Assembly (NCBI GenBank): GCA_905221605.1
Contig: CAJNDS010002252.1
Span: 173,501 to 237,500, forward strand
Length of the DNA: 64,000 nucleotides
Direction: 5' to 3'
From: Symbiodinium natans
Lineage: Eukaryota; Sar; Dinophyceae; Suessiales; Symbiodiniaceae
The notes beneath the pieces were generated by a model. The model worked only from the letters and a program-made list of their open reading frames with translations. It had not been told where the DNA came from and searched no databases. Positions 1 to 9,200 of this stretch are shown here, piece after piece. How positions within the stretch are numbered: position 1 is the first letter of the stretch; every line of letters starts with the position of its first letter. The position numbers were made by a program, and so were the translations under genes.

Positions 1-20
1 AGGGTTTGGGGTTTAGGGTT
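1..20 (+). repeat. Variant TTTAGGG repeats left of the Copia element
   Basis: About three variant units. Together with 11631-11645 they show the Copia element entered a telomeric-type array. Confidence 0.8.
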
Positions 21-21
21 C

Positions 22-249
22 TGTGATGGCCATGGCTGGATGATGTGAAACTTCGCTCGGGCACCCTTTTTATCACCGCACAAAGACAACCAGAAATGCC
101 AAAAGCTCTTAACGCCTACATGATTCTCGTTAAAAAGAAAGTATGATGGCACTTAGATTCAGGAGCCCTAACCCCTAAACCCTAAGATCGCACCTGGATG
201 GCCTGAGCAGCTGTCGGGTTGTTCCACTCGTGTTGAACCTCCGCGCACA
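22..249 (-). repeat. 3' LTR of the Copia element
   Basis: This is a 228-bp repeat, TG...CA bounded, matching 11403-11630 at all but one position. It contains a telomere-like stretch (about 165-186, AACCCCTAAACCCTAAG core) on the plus strand. A purine tract abuts its start on the coding strand. Confidence 0.93.
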
Positions 250-257
250 CTCCCCCT
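250..257 (-). promoter_or_regulatory. Polypurine tract of the Copia element
   Basis: On the minus strand AGGGGGAG lies directly against the TGTG start of the 3' LTR. Position and composition fit the plus-strand primer used in reverse transcription. Confidence 0.75.
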
Positions 258-1018
258 GATGGCAGGAGCCTTCACACGCTGCAAGGAGGGTAAACCTTAT
301 GAATTATTTTACAGGCATGCCTATGTTTGATGCCTACGGCATCGGCTGAAGGATTAGGGGCTTACTATATCATGGCAGGTATGGGAGTTATGCCCTCCAG
401 GCATTAGGGTGCAGGCGGTGACCCAAAGCGACCAAAGTCTAACAGTCACATACCTCTGCAACCCGAACCGACCCATACAAACCTTAATGGAAGCCCACCT
501 ATTTACAAATCACCCAAAGTGCATGCAGCAGCTCACTGCTGCGGACAGCAACCTGGTGGCTGGTCTATACATGCTGTTGCACACGTTAACATGCTTTGGC
601 AAAGGATTGAGCACCAGGCCGGCTGCCTGTGCTATGTCACGGACAAGAGGACATCGAAAGCGATGGAAGGTATGACCGGACCCACAACGACTGCAGTCTC
701 ACAGTCCGGTCACACCGGATGTCCTTTTGGCATAACATCTGAAGGTCAGGGCTCGGGATGCTTGCGCAGCAACAAGAGGCAACTGAGAGGGGCAACGCAC
801 AGCTATAATCGGACCCACAACGACCGCAGTCTCACAGTCCGCACAGCTTGGCAAAACTAACCCAAACGGCCTACAAGGACTGCCCAACTATTCGAACCGA
901 ACCGAAAACCGAACAAAAAGAAACCCTTAAAACACACCCTAGTACCCGAACCTACACCACCCTCTGTGCATCTGCGGTGGTAGTTCGCGGTGCAGCTGGA
1001 GCTCAAAGCCCCGAGGTG
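258..1018 (-). other. 3' untranslated part of the Copia element with internal direct repeats
   Basis: This is noncoding sequence between the last stop and the polypurine tract. A ~35-bp unit occurs at about 677-712 and 807-843 (core CGGACCCACAACGAC), with a weaker third copy at 418-449. Their role is unknown; a packaging or RNA-structure role is a guess. Short plus-strand ORFs here resemble nothing. Confidence 0.6.
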
Positions 1019-3511
1019 TCAATCCACTTCTGAAATGCTCATCAGCCAATTTCCGACGAGCTCGTGATACACATCTTGTTGTCGCTCTGGAAGCTGTTCC
1101 CAGTCAAACCTCAGGTCATTCTGATACAGGAGAAAAGCCGCCCTTGCAAGCTCATCGTCTCCGTCGTCAGATAGCTCCGGCTGTAATCCCGGAGCTGCAT
1201 CGTCTATGTATATCCCAAGGGGCCCAGCTAGACCCGTTTGTCGCCGCAGATAGTCTCGGTATGCCAGGAATGTCCCTCGGGCGTGCGGCACTGACCACTT
1301 GAAGTCAGCTGACGCCAAATGCCATGCCCAAGTTCCCGGCTCATCTGGACCCAAGTATGCAATCATGAGTATGCCGTTCAGCGACAGCACGTTCCTCAGT
1401 GAGTTTGCCAAGGTTCCATCGTTCTCCATAGATGCTGCAGGTGAAGGATTGTAGTTGTTCGGATCAACCCTAGCACGCTCGCTTGGTGTGAGATCCATGT
1501 AAGGGTCGTAAGGGTCGGAGGCCCCCATGACATAAGCAGAATCATCCACTTCTTCGAGGCCTGGTTCTGGTTGTTGCTCATTTGTATCCGTGCTGCTGTC
1601 CTCGGACACCTCACCAAGTTCAGGGCGAACTCTCACTTGAGTTCGCTCATAAGCCTCCGCCACCAGGTATGTCCATCCTCCAGCTAACACCCGAAGCCAG
1701 AACACCTGAGCAGCATTGGGATCCAGCAGTCGCCGCACGAGTCCTCCCATTCTGCAAAGAACAGCACGTAGTCCATATGGGCCGACCATCACTTCTGGTC
1801 CTAGCTCCTGTTCAGGTTCCCCTACACTGCCCTCCTGATCCGTTCCAGCATCACTCAGCTGGACAGGCGCCGTTGCTACGGTCTCAAGAAACCTCTCCAG
1901 GTTTGCTTCCAAACGTGCTTCAGAAGCTAAGGCTCGCAGGAGCCTCAGTCGGGTATGCTTCAACTCCTGTCGCAGCCACCAGAACCCACATCCAAGAAGT
2001 GTGACTGCGCAAAAGAGGGTTCCCAGAAGGAATGGGAAGATTTGCACTTGCGGATTCCAGCTCACGAACTGTTGTGCTCGGACGGCATTGACACAGTTGA
2101 ACAGCACAAGCAATCTGACCGCTGTTGATGGCAGGGCAGGCATATTGGTGGAGTCCAAGGCGCTTGACTGCTTCTTTGTTTTAGGATTGGACCTTTCAGT
2201 AAATTTCAATTTTGGTAACCCCTCTACACCCAACATCTTCATAAGCTCTGCTAACTTTTGAAACATCATGGGCTTGGTCATAATATCAGCGGGCATAAAT
2301 CTCCCAGGGATGTGATGGGGCCTTATTAGATCTTCGATTAGTTCATGAAAATATCGGCATCTTAACCTCAGGTGTCTAGTTCGCCAGGCCCCAGCAGGGT
2401 ACAATAGGACACTTTGACATGATACGCTATCCCCATACACAAACCATGTTGTTGCCTTACCTAACATTTCATCGACCAACGGCTTGAGGGCTTGGGTAAA
2501 GGACATCCCGTCTACTGCCGCTACCAGCTCGCTTTCCGCGGTGCTAAGTGTGATGAACCCTTGGGTCAAGGTAAGCCATCCTAGGGGTGCACCATTTAGG
2601 GTAACGATAACACCACTCTGTGACCGACCATCCTGTTGACCGAAGGAGGCATCTGCATATGTGCACAAGTCTGAAGCAGCAGGCTCTTTCACAAGGGATT
2701 CTACGAAATCCTGTGGCAAAGGAAGCTTCGGTCCATATCTCAGCACAAGGTCGACGGTTGCCAGGAGGTATCGAATCAACTGCTTGCCTGCTTGCAAAAC
2801 GTACTTGGGATACTTTAACACCAGCTTGCTCAGTCTATTCACTGAAAAGGAAATATCCGGTCTAGAACGGTTGGCAACCCAGGTGAGCTCTCCTACTACT
2901 TTCTGCCCCAAGCGAATTGCGGACACTTCTACCTCTTCAGGTTCGGGGTCAATTCTTAGGTCGGGCAAGTGTAGAGATGCAGTCATCTCAGGGTATCTAC
3001 TTGCTAAGTCCTTGATATAATCTGGCTGGCCTACATGAAGCATATCCCCTTTTTTCCAAATTTGAAGACCGCAAAACTTTAGTCCTTGCTCATCTGTCGC
3101 AAATGCTGGCGCAGAACACGTCCATATGCCCTGCACAGCTTGCATCGCCTTTTTAAGCTCTGGGGTATCAGCCATAAATAACAAGTCATCAACGTAAACT
3201 CCCAAAGATCCTTTGATGCACTCCTCTACAGTATCCCAGATAAGCCACATGGATACATCGGACTTGGTTTGCACAAGACGCATAGTGTGCCCGGTAGCCC
3301 CCTCCCACGTAACCGACCTCAGCTTCTTATCCCTGTCAAGAGACCAGGAATGCGGCGATTCTTGCAGCCCATATAATGCGCCATAGACTCTAAGCCACGA
3401 TCCCGAAGGGCACAACCCTGCCTGGATCATTGCCCGGGGGACCCGAACCACCACTACTTTCCTTTTCCCAGGACGTTCAGAAATGCAGTTTTCACATCTA
3501 AAGACCCACAA
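1019..3511 (-). CDS. Copia reverse transcriptase-RNase H with C-terminal membrane segment
   Basis: Fifth frame, 830 codons; the first ~13 are out-of-frame. RT continues through GALYGLQESPHSWS to the catalytic GVYVDDLLF at ~103-111. RNase H follows: YADASFG, TLSTAESELVAA and VYGDSVSCQSV supply the acidic residues, ending at HIPGRFMPADIMTKPM. Copia proteins normally stop soon after. Here ~390 more residues follow, with a hydrophobic helix at about 489-511 (FPFLLGTLFCAVTLLGCGFW), a basic stretch and an acidic, proline-rich tail. The tail may anchor the product in a membrane or be an env-like addition; no family is recognised. Confidence 0.92.
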   Translation of the reverse strand: MWVFRCENCISERPGKRKVVVVRVPRAMIQAGLCPSGSWLRVYGALYGLQESPHSWSLDRDKKLRSVTWEGATGHTMRLVQTKSDVSMWLIWDTVEECIKGSLGVYVDDLLFMADTPELKKAMQAVQGIWTCSAPAFATDEQGLKFCGLQIWKKGDMLHVGQPDYIKDLASRYPEMTASLHLPDLRIDPEPEEVEVSAIRLGQKVVGELTWVANRSRPDISFSVNRLSKLVLKYPKYVLQAGKQLIRYLLATVDLVLRYGPKLPLPQDFVESLVKEPAASDLCTYADASFGQQDGRSQSGVIVTLNGAPLGWLTLTQGFITLSTAESELVAAVDGMSFTQALKPLVDEMLGKATTWFVYGDSVSCQSVLLYPAGAWRTRHLRLRCRYFHELIEDLIRPHHIPGRFMPADIMTKPMMFQKLAELMKMLGVEGLPKLKFTERSNPKTKKQSSALDSTNMPALPSTAVRLLVLFNCVNAVRAQQFVSWNPQVQIFPFLLGTLFCAVTLLGCGFWWLRQELKHTRLRLLRALASEARLEANLERFLETVATAPVQLSDAGTDQEGSVGEPEQELGPEVMVGPYGLRAVLCRMGGLVRRLLDPNAAQVFWLRVLAGGWTYLVAEAYERTQVRVRPELGEVSEDSSTDTNEQQPEPGLEEVDDSAYVMGASDPYDPYMDLTPSERARVDPNNYNPSPAASMENDGTLANSLRNVLSLNGILMIAYLGPDEPGTWAWHLASADFKWSVPHARGTFLAYRDYLRRQTGLAGPLGIYIDDAAPGLQPELSDDGDDELARAAFLLYQNDLRFDWEQLPERQQDVYHELVGNWLMSISEVD

Positions 3512-3879
3512 TTCCAGCCATACTGGGCTCCTACGCCTAGTTGGGTTCTTAGCGACAGGGTATCCATCCCGGCTGAGTATAGATCCCGTCTATCAAGGGT
3601 AGGGGATCCCCGATCTTTAGGCCTATGCAAGAAATTTCCGCATGCTACCAGTCGTGCCTTTTTCTTATTAGGGGGCTTTATTACTGCAACAATTTTCCCA
3701 GGCAGACGGACCACATGAAGCTCAGGGTCCGCTTCTAGTGCTCGGACCTCGTCCTCTGTAATCACGCCAGTTGCCTCATTAACCTCTGTCAAAGAGAGCA
3801 GTTCCGCCTCAAGTGCAGGTGTCCAAGATTTTATGTCTGCCATGACATCTGTAATGGAAACAATTTTTGTTTGCCACAA
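3454..3879 (-). CDS. Copia reverse transcriptase, N-terminal part
   Basis: Fourth frame, 141 codons. It has the Copia RT start: WTPALEAELLSL, then KARLVACGN, YSAGMDTLSLRTQLG and GSLDVKTAFLN. The last contains the first catalytic Asp of the RT palm. The open frame really begins upstream near 3920 without an ATG. It ends at a frameshift near 3472-3475, where one base is missing; RT continues in the next frame at PGKRKVVVVRVP. Confidence 0.9.
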   Translation of the reverse strand: MWQTKIVSITDVMADIKSWTPALEAELLSLTEVNEATGVITEDEVRALEADPELHVVRLPGKIVAVIKPPNKKKARLVACGNFLHRPKDRGSPTLDRRDLYSAGMDTLSLRTQLGVGAQYGWNCGSLDVKTAFLNVLGKGK

Positions 3880-3899
3880 CTGCTCCCCTTCTTCTACAG

Positions 3900-4586
3900 T
3901 TATTGAACGCAGACTAACATCCTGGTTTTGGAGTTTTGGGGTCCCTCTATTTCAGGGTCGTAGTTTTCACAGCTGGCAAGATATTCCAGGTCACCCTCAA
4001 GTACTTGAATCTCTGCATTGCCCCTTGCTATCAAGTTCGCTGTAGCCTCAGCCAAGACCTGGCTTCCGGCTTGCATGTCCTTTGCCAGCGCCGTTTCTTG
4101 GTCCTTTAGGGCTGCTATGGCTGCAAGTCTAAGGCCTTCAAGACGCACCCTTACATCCTCCTCATCTCCTTCCACCTCAGGCATGTCTCCAAGAATGGCC
4201 GGGTCAACCGGCTCCACGCTAGGCAGCGGCACGCTGTGATACCACCTGGGACCATACTCTGGTCCATGCTGCGGACCACAAAGCTCACTTGCAGTTACAT
4301 CAGTTGCTCCCTTAGGGCGCGGGCCTAAACTCACGCAACCTTTAGGGTCAGGGAGGTTTGGGTTGATGGAAGGAACGCAGGACGCACACGATGGCACCGG
4401 TCCTGGCACAGGCTCAGTTTGCGATATCACATTTAACCCTTTAGGGGAAGGGCCTAAAACCTCTAAACCCTTAGGGTTTTCAACATCGGGACACAGGGAA
4501 TGGGTGGAAGGCTCGCACGCCTGGCTTGTTGGACCGTTGGATAGTTTCCTCAGATCAGCAGTCGTTAAACCATTAGGGTCTGGCAA
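3900..4586 (-). CDS. Copia polyprotein linker with PKG repeats
   Basis: Third frame, 228 codons, between the dioxygenase and RT. The first 110 residues repeat short units such as NPKGLEVLGPSPKGLN, DPKG, RPKG and DPNG. Each is encoded by CCTAAA/CCTAAT/CCTAAG followed by GG, so the DNA looks telomere-like. Residues ~145-215 are charged and probably helical. No enzyme motif seen. The frame breaks near 3920-3945, where one extra base separates it from the RT frame (NQDVSLRSITVEEGEQLWQ reads on in the next frame). Confidence 0.7.
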   Translation of the reverse strand: MPDPNGLTTADLRKLSNGPTSQACEPSTHSLCPDVENPKGLEVLGPSPKGLNVISQTEPVPGPVPSCASCVPSINPNLPDPKGCVSLGPRPKGATDVTASELCGPQHGPEYGPRWYHSVPLPSVEPVDPAILGDMPEVEGDEEDVRVRLEGLRLAAIAALKDQETALAKDMQAGSQVLAEATANLIARGNAEIQVLEGDLEYLASCENYDPEIEGPQNSKTRMLVCVQ

Positions 4587-6289
4587 GTATGGGGTGGACT
4601 ATTGAAACCTTTAGGGTACCCTTGGGGACTATCTAGCTGATCCGCACTGCTCGGCAGCTGCACTATTGCAGCAGTACAACAGGGAACACACTGCTCCCCC
4701 AGCTCACACGACGTTGCAAGCACATGCGTGGCACAGGTGTTGGACTCCCCCGGATCACCAGACGAGCCAAGGACAGGTAAGGCATGTGCTTCAGATTTTC
4801 CCAGCACAAGAGGTTGCTCCCCCGGTTCACAGGATTTCCGAAGGACGGGCACGGCAAAAAGAGCGGACTCCCCCGGCTGAACTGAGGAAGGCAGATCAGC
4901 CCCGACACAGCGTTCTGCCGGGCACGTGTGAGCCCCAAGTGGAAAGCCGCCAGCACGCAAAGCCTCAAAATCTCCCGGCTGGAGATTGCGCATAATGGCG
5001 GCAGTGTATGCTACCAGCACAAGTCGTTGTTCATCTGGGCCATAAGAGGTAGTTGCGTGCCACCGGCGGGCATCAAAGCTGCATGCTGTCCACTTTTTTC
5101 GCTTCAACACCTGACCTGCCTGCGCTTTGCCATCAGGCAACTCTTTCAACTGCACCTCCCCTTGCACCACATCCCCTGGCACCAAGGAAAGCCACAAGTC
5201 ACCCCCAGTAGCCGGCATGAGGAAAGGAATCACAACGTTGGGAGTGTCCCACTCGTTATGCACATCACGATGCACTTTGAAGCAGGCACACCAGGACAAG
5301 GACAAAGCATTGAAGGTCAAGGACGGCATGACTTGCTTGACAATGCCGGTAAGCAGCCTCATGATGTTAGGGTAGCGGTGAAAGTCACGAGTTAAACCCA
5401 CAACTCCACCCCTTCTATAAACCCCTACCTGGCGACCCGACCCTGTGTCACTGGCACGCACATTCTGGGCTCGACTTGTCCACACCTTGAGGAATGCTGT
5501 AATTTTCTCACGAAGTCGTGGACTCGTAAGACATCCTTGCAGCCCTGTAGCCTCGGCATCTAACGCATCGTCTGGCAGTGCCCGATAGTGCTCTTCGAGG
5601 GCTGTCAAGGACCCGACGGGAACCCCAACACAGTCTGGCGCTTTGGTAACGTCAAGCGGATGCACAGGTCGTGGAAGGGCTGACACATGACTGGTGGCCT
5701 TGTCACAAGGAGATGCAGATGCAGCCTCCGCTGCAGGAGGCTCAGGCTCAGGCGTTGGAAGGACTTGTACCTCCGAGGCTCCAGATGGGCACGGGCGCCC
5801 AACCACAGCTCCGGTAGGCCACACCTGGCGGGCAGGTTCATCAGGACCTTGGACCTCTGGAAGCTCGGGCGCTTCCTGGAAGTTTCTATACACGAGAGTG
5901 GTCGCGTATAGCCTGTGAACCCCGCCGTCATTAACTCGTACAACGTAGCCTCTACTGATGTCGGTACTAGGGGCCACTAACCTACCTTCCGTGGCTTTAG
6001 AACCCCAAACCGTGTCTTTCCAAGTCCTAGATCTAAATTTTACCAGTGAGTAAAAGGGTACTAAGGTCTGGGACTCGTGTCCTACCTGAAGCAAAGCTCG
6101 GCGCTGAAGAGATGCGCACGCATATCTGGCCGCGTGCGGCCACAGCAGTGCAGGTGCGTTTGCTGAGAATAGCAGGGCCCTCACCTGTGCTTTTATTGCT
6201 TTAACCAACATCTCAGCCTTTCCAATACCGGCGGGTTGTTCAGGAAGTGATGTGGTTTTTATGTATTCCTCTGTGGGTTGCCCAGTCAC
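4565..6289 (-). CDS. Copia integrase C-terminus plus 2OG-Fe(II) dioxygenase-like domain
   Basis: Second frame of the same polyprotein. The first ~15 codons are out-of-frame sequence. Integrase resumes at SLPEQPAGIGKAE, which supplies the catalytic Glu. About residues 60-130 are the integrase C-terminal part. Residues ~320-425 carry a dioxygenase signature: HRD at 340-342 (Fe ligands His and Asp), GGDLWL, the distal His in RWHATTSYG at ~411, then exactly ten residues to the Arg of QRLVLVAY (~422, the 2-oxoglutarate carboxylate ligand). HxD...H-x10-R is the core of the Fe(II)/2OG oxygenase superfamily. A weakly repetitive tail with PGE-containing units follows. The substrate is unknown; nucleic-acid oxidation is an inference. 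The frame is lost near 4575, where one C appears to be missing. Confidence 0.85.
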   Translation of the reverse strand: MTGQPTEEYIKTTSLPEQPAGIGKAEMLVKAIKAQVRALLFSANAPALLWPHAARYACASLQRRALLQVGHESQTLVPFYSLVKFRSRTWKDTVWGSKATEGRLVAPSTDISRGYVVRVNDGGVHRLYATTLVYRNFQEAPELPEVQGPDEPARQVWPTGAVVGRPCPSGASEVQVLPTPEPEPPAAEAASASPCDKATSHVSALPRPVHPLDVTKAPDCVGVPVGSLTALEEHYRALPDDALDAEATGLQGCLTSPRLREKITAFLKVWTSRAQNVRASDTGSGRQVGVYRRGGVVGLTRDFHRYPNIMRLLTGIVKQVMPSLTFNALSLSWCACFKVHRDVHNEWDTPNVVIPFLMPATGGDLWLSLVPGDVVQGEVQLKELPDGKAQAGQVLKRKKWTACSFDARRWHATTSYGPDEQRLVLVAYTAAIMRNLQPGDFEALRAGGFPLGAHTCPAERCVGADLPSSVQPGESALFAVPVLRKSCEPGEQPLVLGKSEAHALPVLGSSGDPGESNTCATHVLATSCELGEQCVPCCTAAIVQLPSSADQLDSPQGYPKGFNSPPHTCQTLMV

Positions 6290-9200
6290 TTACACTTTTG
6301 TGTGTCAAGGCTGGTGCATGATCTGAGTGAAGGCGGAACACAGGTAGCCCCCAGCTTCGTAGTTTGGCATAGAAGCGGTTCAACGCACTTATAATGGCTT
6401 GAGGGGACTTACTAGGAAGGATCTCTAACAACGGGATGTTCAGGACCTTATAGGTGGGCTCTTTACAGGTGGCAATTATGGTTTCCCACTTTTTGTTTTC
6501 ATCTTTAACCCTCGCCTCATCGATCCAGTCGTCTCCCCGTTCATCTGGTTCTTCGGCGATCTCCCAGTCCTCCCCATCTACTACCCCTCCCACCTCAGGC
6601 ACAGCATCTTCTGGCGGTTCTTCCTCAAACTCATCTGGTATAGGGACATCCTGGGGAACATCCTCCTTCTCAGTCTGAGATAGAGGATGCTGGAACAGGG
6701 GAAAAGAGTAGTTACACACGATAAAATATCTCGGACAGGCGACGTCCTGGTCTTCTGCTTTCTGTGTACGATGAGGACCTGAGATGTCCACATTCATCCC
6801 ACACACTCGAGAGAACTTCAGCCTGCGATGCGGCCTCACATGTGCCATCGAGTCCACACAAGCTGCGCAGTCTGGCCGCCACGGACGATGCCCCGCTAAG
6901 CAGTGTCTACGAAACATCTCTTTAGATTTTGTTTTTAGGGGACGTAGTAGACATGTCTCGTCCGGGTACCCTGGCTCACACCCTATAGCGAAAAGATGTT
7001 GAAGTCGGGCAATCCTCATGTTGTCTTCTTTTTCCAAATACTCAGGCCCTCTTTGCCATTCGGACATGGCTAGGTGGACAGCTGTACAGAGTGCTTTAGG
7101 CCATTTCTTTACTTCATGGTGCGACTTAGTTGGAGCCCATATCGACCCGTTAGGTGCTCTAACTTCATCAAAGGTCTCCCAAATGCTACCGCTGTTGGTG
7201 ATTACATGGGTGGGCTCTTGGTGTGTCCCATCCAATGCTCCCAAGTCAAAGGAAACATTTTTTAGTGCCCAGGTTTTCACAATTTGACCCAACCCTGGAT
7301 CCTGAGTGAGTGGCGACCCTTCCGGATACTTGAGGACCAACGTACACTGCTGGGAGGTATCCGACGTGCGTCTCAAGCCTTGCTGCGCTACTTCGGCAAG
7401 AGTTATGCACCTAACCTGTTCATCCTTCTGATGTGGCATGTCCCCGATAAGCCCTGTAATAAGCCCATCGCCAGCACACCTCAAAAGGTACTTGTACAAG
7501 GCCTCATTTCGAAATCCCCCGTTAACTTCAGGTGAGAGTTTGACCACTTGTTGTGAGCCTCGAAACCGCCACTGCGACACGTCAGCTCCAACACACACAA
7601 CGACATGACCTCGTTTGATTCTACGCCTCGCATGACGGTTCAACTTCAGGTCGTGAATGTCGAAGCTCTCCTTCGGGATAATGTGCTCTGCATTCACAGA
7701 CTCATCGGTCCATTGTGCTCGCACCCAGTCCCTAATCCCCTCAAAGAACTCCTCCCCAGAGGCCTGCACCCACTCTGCCGATCCTGGTTCGACTGGGCGG
7801 AGTGCCTTAAGCATCAACTTTCCTCTCACCTCCTCAATTTGCTGGATGAGATTAAGGCAAACGGAGCTCTCGACCTCCGGACAGTCATCCACCATTGTCA
7901 CATCTAAGGTTCCCGAGTTGGGATGCACTATCCAACACTGGCTACCCTCCCAGACAACCTTACACCCAAGAAGTCTAGTGCACAGACCCATGGCAACGAT
8001 TGGTTGCACTGCAGGGTTAGGGCTCAGTAGAGTGCCTACAGCACTTATGCGAAGATCGTGGGCTTCTCCGGACGCCAGCTTCACTGTCACTGGCCGGGCT
8101 TTCCGATATTCATTGGGTCCAGCGTAGCGAAGGTTGTGTGTTGCTCCCCCATCTATCAACCCACGGGGCTTATGTTCTTCAATACCCTTTAAGGAAGCGG
8201 CCACACTTAACACCTTGGCACCGTCATACCCGCTTGTCGCCTGGAGTGCTGCAACTCGGGCTTCCGACTCAGCTCCTTCAACAGCAGGGGCCCCTTCCAG
8301 CTTCCTACCTTTCGGAGACTTCCTTGGCGCCACGGCAGGTGCTTTCGGCTCAGCTGCAGGGCAGGAGGGCTGAGGAGGCTTCTTTGGGCTGTTCTCTTTG
8401 CCTTTTCCTTTGCCTGGGCTTGGAGTTGAAGTACTTTTCGGTCTAGGGCATTCGGTCATGCCATGGTCCACCGCGCCACAGTTGAAGCATTTTCCTTCTG
8501 AAGGCGTTAGGGTTGGGTGTGGATGGATACAGGGCTTACCATATCTACATCCTCCATCGGACATAAAGAACTTACAGTTCCCTTCAGCAGTTAATGGGCC
8601 CCCTTCACCCTTCCCTTTTTCACCCTTATTCCCCCCTTTAGCTTTTCCTGCTGGTGGTTTCTTTGGATTTTCGGGAGGAGCTGCAGGATCCATCGCAGCA
8701 ACTCTGGGATGCTTCGACGGTTCCCCCCCCGCGGAAGCAGCGATCATCCAAGCCTCCGCTTCTGCGATGAGCAATTGGCAATATTGCAAGACACTCGTTT
8801 CGTTAGGTATTGCATCTAGCTGGTATTGGTGGCGGAACGTAGCAAGACGGAACGCTATGTGCGGGGACTTGTTTCCAATGGCCTTGCCTAGCCCGTCTAG
8901 GGCTCTTACGAGTAGGGTGGGGTCTGGCGGGGCGAGCCCTAGCTCGACGCAGCGCCTATACAGACGCTCCCATTTGCGCAACGCCGCATGGTTTGACTGT
9001 ACCCCATTTCCTCCCTCTAATTGCGGCTGCGTTAAAAATGAGAGGATTGCAGATTTCTCTCCAGTTCCTCCCGGTTGATACTTGGTCATAGCCAAGAATA
9101 ATAAGGGCACAGTCCCCAACGCTCTCACGCTGACTGCTTCGCTCTGCAAGGCTGGTGGAAGCGCCTGGAGAACAAGTACTGACCCCCTTTCTTCAACTCT

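Noticed and set aside
6230-6290. Programmed frameshift between the first two Copia frames
   Set aside because: The shift needed is +1 inside an A run within the integrase catalytic core, an unlikely place for regulation; a one-base insertion explains it.
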